Assembly (NCBI RefSeq): GCF_003991195.1
Contig: NZ_RCWL01000008.1
Span: forward strand, 599 to 64,598
Length of the DNA: 64,000 bases
Direction of reading: 5' to 3'
Origin: Gynurincola endophyticus
Lineage (GTDB): Bacteria; Bacteroidota; Bacteroidia; Chitinophagales; Chitinophagaceae
Below, piece by piece: positions 35,556-44,154 of the stretch; position 1 is the stretch's first letter, and each line of letters opens with the position of its first letter. The notes beneath the pieces are model-generated. The model was not told the origin of the DNA and ran no database searches. It was given only the letters and a program-made list of their open reading frames with translations. The position numbers and the translations under genes are program-made.

Positions 35556-36239
35556 TTATTCAGTAACCACTTTCTTTTTCTTCCTGTACAGCATGATGAA
35601 TGTTATCCAGATAATCAGTAATACCGCTATTAACAGTAATTCCGTTTTATGCAGCCCGTTCTGGAAAAAATTATTTAATGAATGAACGCCTGCTACCGCC
35701 AGTAACGAACCTGTTTTGTTATATACTTTACCAATACCCCAGGTGCCAAAGAAAATGATACCCAGAAAAATCAGGTTTGAGGCAGTCATTTCAACATTCA
35801 GGTGCCAGGCAAACCAAAGCAGGGCAATGATCAGTATTGACTGAAATTGATTGAGCTGCTTTAATTGTTCCTGCAGAAATCCCCTCCAGCCAATTTCCTC
35901 TAATAATCCATATATTAAAACTGTAAACATTAATAATAAAGGAAACTTCCCTATCTGAAAGTAATACACCGTTGCAATCAGCACAGCCGGAAGTGCCCAA
36001 TAAACGATAAATGGTACGAAGCTGTTTTGATAGATGCCTTTCAGTGATAACTTCATTGGAATGCTGAATAGTTTCACCGCTATCAATGCTCCGATAGCCG
36101 GTCCGACCCCTCTTAGCAGTATAGCCAGGTATTCATTGTTGAGGTTATTTAACAGGGGCGTTTTTACTGCCAGAAACCGGCATAGAACAGCTATAAGGTA
36201 AAACACGGCAATGGCTTTGATATTCACTTTACTCGTCAT
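35556..36239 (-). CDS. CPBP family intramembrane glutamic endopeptidase
   Basis: 227 residues, about seven membrane helices. The three CPBP motifs are present: EEIGWRGFLQ (EExxxR), WFAWHLNVE (FxxxH) and HSLNNFFQN (HxxxN). Related enzymes include Rce1 and bacteriocin-processing or self-immunity proteins. Substrate unknown. Monocistronic, separated by 69 bp from the Crp/Fnr gene. Confidence 0.9.
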   Translation of the reverse strand: MTSKVNIKAIAVFYLIAVLCRFLAVKTPLLNNLNNEYLAILLRGVGPAIGALIAVKLFSIPMKLSLKGIYQNSFVPFIVYWALPAVLIATVYYFQIGKFPLLLMFTVLIYGLLEEIGWRGFLQEQLKQLNQFQSILIIALLWFAWHLNVEMTASNLIFLGIIFFGTWGIGKVYNKTGSLLAVAGVHSLNNFFQNGLHKTELLLIAVLLIIWITFIMLYRKKKKVVTE

Positions 36240-36308
36240 AAATAGACTTGAATTTATTTTTCAAAACTATTCGATCAGGTTGATAATAAAATTGACGATG
36301 GGTAAGTT

Positions 36309-36899
36309 CTATCGGGCGGTTACTCTTTTTCTGACACGGCTTAAACTTTCAGCGGTTAACCCTAAATAGGAAGCAATTACCTTCAACGGCGTACGCTGAA
36401 ATATTTCAGGACGTTGTTTGATCAGGTTAAGATACCGCTCTTCAGGACTTAATGTTAAAAGATTGATTTGTTCCTGTTGTTTTCGCATATACAATATTTC
36501 GGAAATAGCTTTGCCGATACGTAAGCCGGTTTCGTTCCGTGCATATAATTCGTTCAGGTCGGGGTAACTCACTGACCAGAGTGTACAGTCTTCTAAAGCT
36601 TCCGTTTGAATACCGGTGGGTTGTTGGTTTAAGAAAGAAAGGTAATCGCTCACAAAGTTATTCTCATACAATAAATTGATACAAACATCCTTTTTACCAT
36701 TCCAAATGAATAATCCGGCAGAACCTTCGGTAATGATATTCAGGAATTTCTCTACAGAATGATAAGCTTTGATAGGCGTATTTTTAGGAAAATACCTTAC
36801 CTGGATTTTTTCTGAAAAACCCTCCCATATATTCATACCGGCGTTATAGAACGGTTCAAAAATCTTTCGGACTTCTTCAGGAGAAGGTTGGGCTGCCAT
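36309..36899 (-). CDS. Crp/Fnr-family transcriptional regulator
   Basis: 196 residues from the ATG at 36899. The cyclic-nucleotide-binding beta-roll ('VRYFPKNTPIKAYHSVEKFLNIITEGSAGLF', 'NFVSDYLSFLNQQPTGIQTEALEDCTLWSVSYPDL') precedes a C-terminal HTH ('RTPLKVIASYLGLTAESLSRVRKRV'), as in the many Bacteroidota Crp-like regulators. An ORF up to 36965 would add a hydrophobic, signal-like stretch that makes no sense for this family, and a TATTTTTG -7 box lies inside it, which favours the shorter start. No sign of cAMP specificity. Confidence 0.87.
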   Translation of the reverse strand: MAAQPSPEEVRKIFEPFYNAGMNIWEGFSEKIQVRYFPKNTPIKAYHSVEKFLNIITEGSAGLFIWNGKKDVCINLLYENNFVSDYLSFLNQQPTGIQTEALEDCTLWSVSYPDLNELYARNETGLRIGKAISEILYMRKQQEQINLLTLSPEERYLNLIKQRPEIFQRTPLKVIASYLGLTAESLSRVRKRVTAR

Positions 36900-36926
36900 A
36901 CCAAACGGATTTAATATAAATAAAAG

Positions 36927-36934
36927 CAAAAATA
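36927..36934 (-). promoter_or_regulatory. Candidate -7 box for the Crp/Fnr gene
   Basis: TATTTTTG on the minus strand matches TAnnTTTG; start predicted near 36920, 21 bp before the ATG at 36899. No clear -33 TTG at the right distance. Confidence 0.4.
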
Positions 36935-37110
36935 GAAAAGAAACGGCGGCTGGCATAATTTTCATGCTTATCTGAAATCAGAGAACTATCGGAATCGTTG
37001 TTATTGATTCAATTATATATAGGTGCAGATCATATTTGTTTAATAACAAAAAAAGTGTTATTTTATTAGAATAAGCCTTTCCTTTTTTATTTCCATTAAT
37101 ACAATAAAAA

Positions 37111-37141
37111 ATCCCCTGATGATTACAGCTCATCAGGGGAT
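37111..37141. terminator. Terminator closing the export operon
   Basis: Perfect 12-bp stem ATCCCCTGATGA / TCATCAGGGGAT with a 7-nt loop, flanked by A-run and T-run, 25 bp after the TolC-like stop on the minus strand. Confidence 0.93.
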
Positions 37142-37165
37142 TTTTAAATTCAAATAAAAGAATTC

Positions 37166-38596
37166 CTACCACATTTTTTTACCGTCGTAGTATTCTAATA
37201 TTTTTGTTCTTAACAGTAAAGTATATTTTGTAATAATCAGGTTACTGTTTACCCGGTCAAGATTGTTCTTGGTGGTAAGGTAATCGATCGAAGTACCTAC
37301 ACCTTCATTAAAGCGTGCTGTAGCTGCGCTAAATGAAGTTTCATATGCTTTGACCTGATTTTGCATAGCAGCAAATTCTTTCAGGCTGGTTTTCTGATTT
37401 TCCCAGGCTTGTTCTACTTCTAACTGCAAAGCTGTTTTTACTGCCTGGGTTTGTAGTTTTGCGTCTTTCAGATCTATTTTAGCCAATCTTACATTGTTTC
37501 GTAATGCGAAGTTATTGAACAAAGGAATTTGTAAACTTACAAACAGGTTAGTATAACGGTTGTTTTTGATCTGATCAAAATATGGAATTTTTACAGACTC
37601 ATAGTTGTTATAGCTTTTGTAAACATTGTACTGAGTTCCTCCAACGTTTACATATTCGTTTGAGGCGCGTATATCCGTACCGGTTAATACACTGTTAGCC
37701 GCGATACTTGAATAGTTGGTATTGATATTGGCACCGAATCGAAGGGTAGGCCATAATTTTCCTTTTTCTGATTTTACAAACCATTCGGTACTTTTTTCGC
37801 GTAATTCGGCAGCTTTAACATTTGGCAGTGTTTGCAATGACAAGTCATACATTTCTCTGGCGGTAGATGCTGTACCGAACCCGTTTACATCAGTGTTCAT
37901 TTTCTCTACTTCAAAGTCGCTGGTGTAAGGAATGTTCAATATTTTACAAAGGTTAATTTTTGCTGTTTTAATATTGTTTTCAGTATTGATAATGGTAATT
38001 TCGTCATTCAGGTATTGTCCTTTCACATCTGACAGTTCAGATGGTTTAATGGCTCCTGATACGTCCATTGATTCCATTCTTTTTAATTGCTCGCTGCTGA
38101 CTGCTAACTGATTTTTTGCCTGATCGAGCAATTCTTCATTTGTTAAAACCTGTAAATAGGCAAGTATAACGGTTAAAGCGATATTGTCTTTTTGTTCTTC
38201 CACACTTTGTTCTGCAGCTTCCCAACTTAAAACACGTTGTTTAATGCTGCTTTGCAAACTGAAGCCGTTGAACAATGTAAGGCCTGTACCGATACCGATA
38301 CCGGTGGAGTTAATTTCCTGTGTGGTATAACTGTTTGTAAAAGGGTCAATACTTCTACCCAGGTTTAAACCCTGGCTCACACTGGTGCTTACAGAAGGCA
38401 GCAGGTCAAGTTTAGACTGTTGCCAATAGATTTTGTTTTTCTCCTGCTGAAATCTTCTTTGATTTACAGAGAGGTTCTTTTTGATGGCTGTATCAATACA
38501 TTGTTTCAGGCTATAAACATTTTGTGCCTGTAATTGTGTTGATAGGATGATAAAGAGAACCAGTAATTTATAGCGGCTACTAATTTTGTTTTTCAT
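37166..38596 (-). CDS. TolC-family outer-membrane efflux protein
   Basis: 476 residues with signal peptide (LLVLFIILSTQLQAQ). Opens with 'NVYSLKQCIDTAIKKNLSVNQ', the usual TolC-family start; two homologous halves with long coiled-coil helices and strand pairs ('GIGTGLTLFNGFSL' and 'NLFVSLQIPLFNNFALRNN'). It forms the trimeric outer-membrane duct of a tripartite exporter. Last gene of the train, 14 bp after the second ATPase, and the only duct gene for seven permeases. Confidence 0.93.
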   Translation of the reverse strand: MKNKISSRYKLLVLFIILSTQLQAQNVYSLKQCIDTAIKKNLSVNQRRFQQEKNKIYWQQSKLDLLPSVSTSVSQGLNLGRSIDPFTNSYTTQEINSTGIGIGTGLTLFNGFSLQSSIKQRVLSWEAAEQSVEEQKDNIALTVILAYLQVLTNEELLDQAKNQLAVSSEQLKRMESMDVSGAIKPSELSDVKGQYLNDEITIINTENNIKTAKINLCKILNIPYTSDFEVEKMNTDVNGFGTASTAREMYDLSLQTLPNVKAAELREKSTEWFVKSEKGKLWPTLRFGANINTNYSSIAANSVLTGTDIRASNEYVNVGGTQYNVYKSYNNYESVKIPYFDQIKNNRYTNLFVSLQIPLFNNFALRNNVRLAKIDLKDAKLQTQAVKTALQLEVEQAWENQKTSLKEFAAMQNQVKAYETSFSAATARFNEGVGTSIDYLTTKNNLDRVNSNLIITKYTLLLRTKILEYYDGKKMW

Positions 38597-38610
38597 TTGT
38601 CAGGGCTGGT

Positions 38611-39279
38611 TTAGTGTCTGTTTACAATTCTTCCGTCTAATAATTCGATGACTTTACTTCCGTAAGTAGCATTTTTTTCAGAGTGTGTTACCTGAATAAT
38701 GGTAACGCCTTCTTTATTTAATTGCTTAAAGAGTTCCATGATTTCTTCACCTTGTTTCGAATTCAGGTTGCCGGTTGGCTCGTCTGCAAGAATTAATTGC
38801 GGTTGTGCCACCAATGCTCTGGCAATGCCCACCAGTTGCTGTTGCCCGCCTGATAATTGTGCCGGAAATAAGTCTTTTTTTCCTACAATATTAAACCTGT
38901 CGAGTATATCGGCTACTCTGGCCTTTCTTTCAGATGATTTCAGGTCTTGGTATAATAATGGGGTTTCGATATTTTCATACACGGTTAATTCATCAATCAG
39001 ATGATAGGCCTGAAATACAAAACCGATATGTTTTTTATACAAAGCCGATTTTTGTTTTTCTTTTAACTGGTGTACGGGTTCGCCCTGAAAAGTATATTTA
39101 CCTTCATCGAACCCGTCGAGCATTCCGATTACATTCAACAAAGTAGACTTTCCTGAGCCTGATGGTCCCATAATAGAAACAAATTCTCCTTTCTCAATTT
39201 CCAGGTTGATATCCTGCAGTAAGAATACACGGTTTGCTCCGCTGTTCACCCACTTGAAGATTTTTTCTAACTGTATCAT
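38611..39279 (-). CDS. ABC transporter ATPase (MacB/LolD type), divergent copy
   Basis: 222 residues. Walker A GPSGSGKS (38-45), Q-loop 'GFVFQAYHLIDELTV', signature LSGGQ (142-146), Walker B LILADE (162-167, catalytic Glu intact) and H-loop VTHS (His199). Two deviations from the sister ATPase at 56415: position 149 after the signature is Leu instead of Arg (LSGGQQQL) and the D-loop reads NLNS, with Asn173 for the near-invariant Asp. It lies between the seventh permease and the TolC-like gene. It may be a less active or asymmetric partner; inference. Confidence 0.93.
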   Translation of the reverse strand: MIQLEKIFKWVNSGANRVFLLQDINLEIEKGEFVSIMGPSGSGKSTLLNVIGMLDGFDEGKYTFQGEPVHQLKEKQKSALYKKHIGFVFQAYHLIDELTVYENIETPLLYQDLKSSERKARVADILDRFNIVGKKDLFPAQLSGGQQQLVGIARALVAQPQLILADEPTGNLNSKQGEEIMELFKQLNKEGVTIIQVTHSEKNATYGSKVIELLDGRIVNRH

Positions 39280-39335
39280 AATTCTATATTGATTCTTTAT
39301 CAGTAATTAGCTGAATATTATTTTAAATGATTGTA

Positions 39336-41669
39336 TTATTCGGAACGTAAACTTTTTACCGGATTGATGAGCGCCGATTTTATTGCCTGATAACCTGTTG
39401 TGATCATTATGATTGTAAAGGCAGCTAAGCCGGCTACAGCAAACATCCACCATTCTATTGGTATTTTGTAGGCGAAATCTTCCAGCCACTTGCTCATTAA
39501 CCACCATGAAACAGGAATAGCTATAATGAAAGCAATAAACAAAATCATTACATACTCTTTTAGCAGCAGTGATACAATGGTATTGCCGGAAGCGCCTAAT
39601 ACTTTTCTGATACCTATTTCTTTCACTCGTCTTTGTACAGCATATAAAATGGCTGCATATAATCCGAGGCAGGTAATGATAATAGCAACGCCGGTAAATA
39701 TTTTACTCAGGCGTTGAAATTTTACTTCACTTTTGAACAGTGTTTCAAAGTCGGTATCCAGGAAGCTGTAAGTCATCGGTTGTGCCGGATTGATTTCGCT
39801 CCATATCTTTTGTATTTTTTCAATTCCTGATTCAACATTTAATGGGTGCATTCTGACCAGAATATTACTTTTATACTGGCTACCCAATCCCAGAACAGCC
39901 GGATTAATTTCAGAGCGGATATTACTCATCTGAAAGTTTTGAACAACTCCGATTACTTCTCTTTCTGTTCCGAAAAAATCAATTTTTTGCCCCAGCGGTT
40001 CTTGCCAGTTTTTAGCCAGCACCATGGCTTCATTAACGATGATGCTGTTTGTATCGGTACCGGTAAAATCACGTCCTGAAATTATATTCATCCCAAGGGT
40101 CTGAATATAATCCTGATCAACAGTAAAATCGCTCCGGTAATAAGGCGATTCAATGTTATCTACAAAAAAGCTGATACCGCCACCTAAAGGAGTACTCATG
40201 CTGATACTCGCAGACGATACTTCTTTCAGGTTTATAATCTGTTGTTTTGTTAATTCGGTATTTGCCTGTCTGAAGTTTGGAGATTTTAATATTATTACCT
40301 GTTCTTTATTAAACCCCAGCCGGTCATTACCCAGGTGTTTCATTTGTTTATTTACAACAATCACCACCATCAGTAAAATAATAACAATTGCATTTTGTAT
40401 TACCATCAATGGTTTTCTGAAAACCAATTTGGTTTTTGCTGGCGTTATCTGTTTGTTTACTAAAGAAATCGGTTTGAATTTAGATACCAGCAGAGCCGGA
40501 TAAGCAGATGAAATTAATATTACTATAAAGGTTAAACCTGCCAGTATCAATAAATTGTTTGTACTGATCAAAAAAGCCGCACTGAGTGAACTTTCCATCA
40601 CCTGATTAATATCATCAATGAGAATGAGTGAAAAAAGAATAGCTGATATGGCAGAGATGAAACACAGGATAGCACACTCGGTTACCGGTTGTATAATCGA
40701 CTCCAGTTTAGAGGAACCCAATATTTTTGAAATGCCTATATTTTGTTTTCTATTATAAATGTCAGCGATTGATAAGCTGATACAATTAAAAGTGGTGGAT
40801 AAAACAATGACCAATCCGATTACAGCGAATAAATAGAGATATCTGATATCTATTGAGTTTGGAGATACCAATATATTGCTGGAGTATAAATGGATGTCTT
40901 GAAGTGGCTGTAATGAAAATACAGGAGCTTCAGATACCCACCAGATTTTACTTTTTATGGATGTATTTATTTTTTTGACTACCTGCAGGGGATCTGAATT
41001 TTTTGAAAGACTCAGATACAGATGACCTTGCTGGCTCCACGGATCTTCCAGGTTTTTCAGGGTCTGAATGGCACCCACCATCGTGAATTGTAAATGATTG
41101 TTTGATGGAATATCATCAAATACACCTGTGATGGTCAGTGTTTCTTTGTCTACCTGAATGGTTCTGTTAATAATATTAGTAGTGCCAAAATATTTTTTTG
41201 CTGCTGTTTTGGCAATGATAACTGAACCCGGTGCTTCCAATGCTGTTTTTTTGTGGCCTTCTATCAGTTGAATGTCAAATATATTCAGAATACCGGCATC
41301 CGACCATATAAATCCTTTTTCAATAGATAATTCATTTTCGTTGCCAACGGTTATTTGCTGATATGCTTTTACTCTGACGATATCTTTCACTTCAGGAATT
41401 TCTTCGAGAATGAATTTTCTGACAGGAAGATAGGTCATGGCGGATTGCATTTTATCTTTTGTACCGGTGTTTACATCATTGGAAATTATCCGGTAAGTGT
41501 TTTCTTTGTCAGGATGATTTTGATCAAAGGAATATTCATGCAAAACATAACTGGCAATACAGAATACACAAATAAATCCTACCGTCAAACCAATAATGTT
41601 TAACAGGCTGTTGGTTTTATTCCTGATTAAATGTCTTATCGCTTTTTTTATAGTGATTGATAGTTTCAT
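39336..41669 (-). CDS. MacB/FtsX-type ABC permease 7 (most divergent of the array)
   Basis: 777 residues, the shortest of the seven. N-terminal helix ('SLLNIIGLTVGFICVFCIAS'), a periplasmic MacB_PCD-like region (about 50-270), first FtsX module (about 275-430), second periplasmic region, second FtsX module (about 650-777). The coupling motif of the first module is worn (NIGISKILGSS instead of KEIGIRKVLGA), while the second is intact (VKEIGIRKVLGAS). Ends NPVKSLRSE, where the others end in RDE. Final permease before the variant ATPase, suggesting they may have diverged together. Confidence 0.92.
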   Translation of the reverse strand: MKLSITIKKAIRHLIRNKTNSLLNIIGLTVGFICVFCIASYVLHEYSFDQNHPDKENTYRIISNDVNTGTKDKMQSAMTYLPVRKFILEEIPEVKDIVRVKAYQQITVGNENELSIEKGFIWSDAGILNIFDIQLIEGHKKTALEAPGSVIIAKTAAKKYFGTTNIINRTIQVDKETLTITGVFDDIPSNNHLQFTMVGAIQTLKNLEDPWSQQGHLYLSLSKNSDPLQVVKKINTSIKSKIWWVSEAPVFSLQPLQDIHLYSSNILVSPNSIDIRYLYLFAVIGLVIVLSTTFNCISLSIADIYNRKQNIGISKILGSSKLESIIQPVTECAILCFISAISAILFSLILIDDINQVMESSLSAAFLISTNNLLILAGLTFIVILISSAYPALLVSKFKPISLVNKQITPAKTKLVFRKPLMVIQNAIVIILLMVVIVVNKQMKHLGNDRLGFNKEQVIILKSPNFRQANTELTKQQIINLKEVSSASISMSTPLGGGISFFVDNIESPYYRSDFTVDQDYIQTLGMNIISGRDFTGTDTNSIIVNEAMVLAKNWQEPLGQKIDFFGTEREVIGVVQNFQMSNIRSEINPAVLGLGSQYKSNILVRMHPLNVESGIEKIQKIWSEINPAQPMTYSFLDTDFETLFKSEVKFQRLSKIFTGVAIIITCLGLYAAILYAVQRRVKEIGIRKVLGASGNTIVSLLLKEYVMILFIAFIIAIPVSWWLMSKWLEDFAYKIPIEWWMFAVAGLAAFTIIMITTGYQAIKSALINPVKSLRSE

Positions 41670-41705
41670 GTATTCTGTATTAACCGGGTGAGTGTAGGTT
41701 GGTTT

Positions 41706-44111
41706 TTATTCGTCTCGTAAGCTTTTAACAGGATTACTGGTGGCTGCTTTGAGTGAACGGATGCTGATCGTTAACCATGCAATTCCGATCGAAGCAATTG
41801 CTGCCACTAAGAAAATTGTCCAGCTGATGGTTATTTTAGTAGCAAAAATAGTCAGCCACTCTTTTGATATCCACCACGCTACCGGAATAGAGATTGCCAG
41901 TGCTACAATAATCAGTAAAGTAATTTCTTTAGAGAAGAGATATAAGATACTTCCTACTGAAGCACCCAGTACTTTTCTGATACCAACTTCTTTTCTTTTT
42001 TGAACCGTGGTAAAAGATATTAATCCATACAGTCCTAAACACGACAGGAATATGGCAATGCCCGAGAAAATTTTATATAATAATGTCAACTGATCTTCCT
42101 GCTGATAAAATCTGGTAATACGTTCATCTAACCAGTAATCATTGGCTACGTATTCGGGAAATATTTTATTCCATTCGGCGATTACTGCATTCTTGGTAGC
42201 CGGAAGGTTATTGCTGCTGATTTTGAGGGCTGCATTTCTGTATGATCTTTTAACAGGCCCTAATAATAGTGGTTTGATATTTTCTTTCAGTGTGTTGGTG
42301 GTAAAGTCTTTTACAACGCCGGTAATGGTAAGCCATCTGCTTCCACCCATTCTGATATTTTTTCCGATTACTTCTTCTGCAGAATTTAGCCCTAACATTT
42401 TTACCAATGTTTCGTTCACTACTACTGCTTTGGCTGAATCATTCGCATTGTAAGCACGTCCTGCTACAAAATCAATCTGAAAGGTGGAGAAATAGTTTTC
42501 GTCTGCGCTTTTATAATACAGTGAAAATTTCTCATCAGGTTTATGGTCAAATGCAAAGTTGGTAGAACTATTGCTTTGTGAGGATGGTACATCGCTGTTA
42601 AAGCTGATAGATTGTACTCCGGGTATTTTTTCCAGTTCATGTTTATAAGCCGGTTGTCTGGATAAAACAGCACTGTCGGCTTTAGTATATACTACAAGAA
42701 TAGCTTCTTTATTAAAGCCCAGGTCGCTTTTCTTAATCATATTCATTTGCAAAACAGCAATCAGTGTTCCGATAATCAGTACTTGCGAAATGACAAACTG
42801 AAGCACTACCAGTCCTCTTCGCATACCGGCTTTACCGGCTGCTTTTTGTTTTCCTTTTAGTGCACTTACCGGTTTAAATCCTGCAATTACAAATGCCGGA
42901 TAGCTTCCTGCAATAAAGGAAACAATCACACCGGTTAGTAAGAGATAAACAATGTTGTTTATGGTGAATAGGGGCAGTTTTTCGGTAATTCCTACCAGCG
43001 TTTCAATATGTGGTAATACCGGTTTTACCAGTAATAAGGCAATGATAATACTACATAGAACGATCAGACTGGTTTCACTTAATAGTTGCCAGAAGATATT
43101 GAAACGGTGGCTTCCTAATACTTTTCTGATACCGATTTCCTTTGAACGGTTAACAGCCTGCGCTGTTGATAAGTTAATGAAATTGATACAGGCCATTACT
43201 AAAATAAATACACCGATCAGAGACAGCATCATCAGGGTATTTTTGCTAATAGTATAGTCGCCGAAGGTACCGTAACGCTCTTCGTAATGCATTTCTTTTA
43301 AGGGTAATAAAAGGTGCTCTCTTTTTTCCTGTTGGTCAATTTCATTATAACGCGGAGTGCTGACAGCGTTTAATTTTTGAGCTATATCTGCTACACTTGT
43401 GCCAACAGGAATTGACATGTAGAGATGGTTGTCGCTGCTATTGCTGCCCCATTGGTCAGTATAACCGAAAATTTTCGGATTGTTTTTATAAGTAGCGTAA
43501 GATATAAGATAATATAAAGGGAAATCACTGTTGAGTGGAATGTCTTCTAAAACTCCTCCGATATTTGCTGTAACCTGGTTGTTGATGTGAATGGTTTTAT
43601 TTAATGCATTCTGCCAGCTGGAAAAATGTTTTTCAGCTTCTTTTTTAGTCAATACAATTGTATTCGGTTCATTCAGTATCTCAGGTGATCCACTCAACCA
43701 TTTAAACTGAAGTACATTAAATAATTCAGCATCTGTAAAATAAATATCCTGCATGAATTTTTTATCGGGGTGGATGGTACCGTTTTCATCAGGTAAACTT
43801 ATCTGACAGCCACCATTTCCGATCAGCGGAGCAATTTTTACCTCCGGTACACCCAGCCTGAATGCTTCCAGTGCCGGAAGAGGTACGCCGGGAGTATAAT
43901 CCTCTCCACCTTCATCTACACTCTTGGTTACAATCTGATAAATGTTCTCTTTGTTAGGAAAAAACTGATTATAACTTAATTCATAGCTGACTACCATGTA
44001 TAATAGCAGACTGGCTGCAATTCCAACGGATAGTCCACCGATATTAATCAGTGAAAAAGATTTGTTGCGGACCAGATTCCGCCAGGCAATTTTAAAGTGA
44101 TTCGAAACCAT
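41706..44111 (-). CDS. MacB/FtsX-type ABC permease 6
   Basis: 801 residues, two FtsX modules with coupling motifs SKEIGIRKVLGSHRFNI and KRKEVGIRKVLGASVGS, each after a periplasmic domain. N-terminus 'FKIAWRNLVRNKSFSLINIG' with helix LSVGIAASLLLYMVVSYEL. Ends NPVKSLRDE. The two-module layout means one polypeptide may provide a whole transmembrane unit, unlike E. coli MacB, which dimerises a single FtsX module fused to its ATPase. No ATPase domain here, so it must borrow one from the operon. Confidence 0.93.
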   Translation of the reverse strand: MVSNHFKIAWRNLVRNKSFSLINIGGLSVGIAASLLLYMVVSYELSYNQFFPNKENIYQIVTKSVDEGGEDYTPGVPLPALEAFRLGVPEVKIAPLIGNGGCQISLPDENGTIHPDKKFMQDIYFTDAELFNVLQFKWLSGSPEILNEPNTIVLTKKEAEKHFSSWQNALNKTIHINNQVTANIGGVLEDIPLNSDFPLYYLISYATYKNNPKIFGYTDQWGSNSSDNHLYMSIPVGTSVADIAQKLNAVSTPRYNEIDQQEKREHLLLPLKEMHYEERYGTFGDYTISKNTLMMLSLIGVFILVMACINFINLSTAQAVNRSKEIGIRKVLGSHRFNIFWQLLSETSLIVLCSIIIALLLVKPVLPHIETLVGITEKLPLFTINNIVYLLLTGVIVSFIAGSYPAFVIAGFKPVSALKGKQKAAGKAGMRRGLVVLQFVISQVLIIGTLIAVLQMNMIKKSDLGFNKEAILVVYTKADSAVLSRQPAYKHELEKIPGVQSISFNSDVPSSQSNSSTNFAFDHKPDEKFSLYYKSADENYFSTFQIDFVAGRAYNANDSAKAVVVNETLVKMLGLNSAEEVIGKNIRMGGSRWLTITGVVKDFTTNTLKENIKPLLLGPVKRSYRNAALKISSNNLPATKNAVIAEWNKIFPEYVANDYWLDERITRFYQQEDQLTLLYKIFSGIAIFLSCLGLYGLISFTTVQKRKEVGIRKVLGASVGSILYLFSKEITLLIIVALAISIPVAWWISKEWLTIFATKITISWTIFLVAAIASIGIAWLTISIRSLKAATSNPVKSLRDE

Positions 44112-44154
44112 ATCTTTTATTTGTAACTAATAGAATATAAAATATTAATAACGT

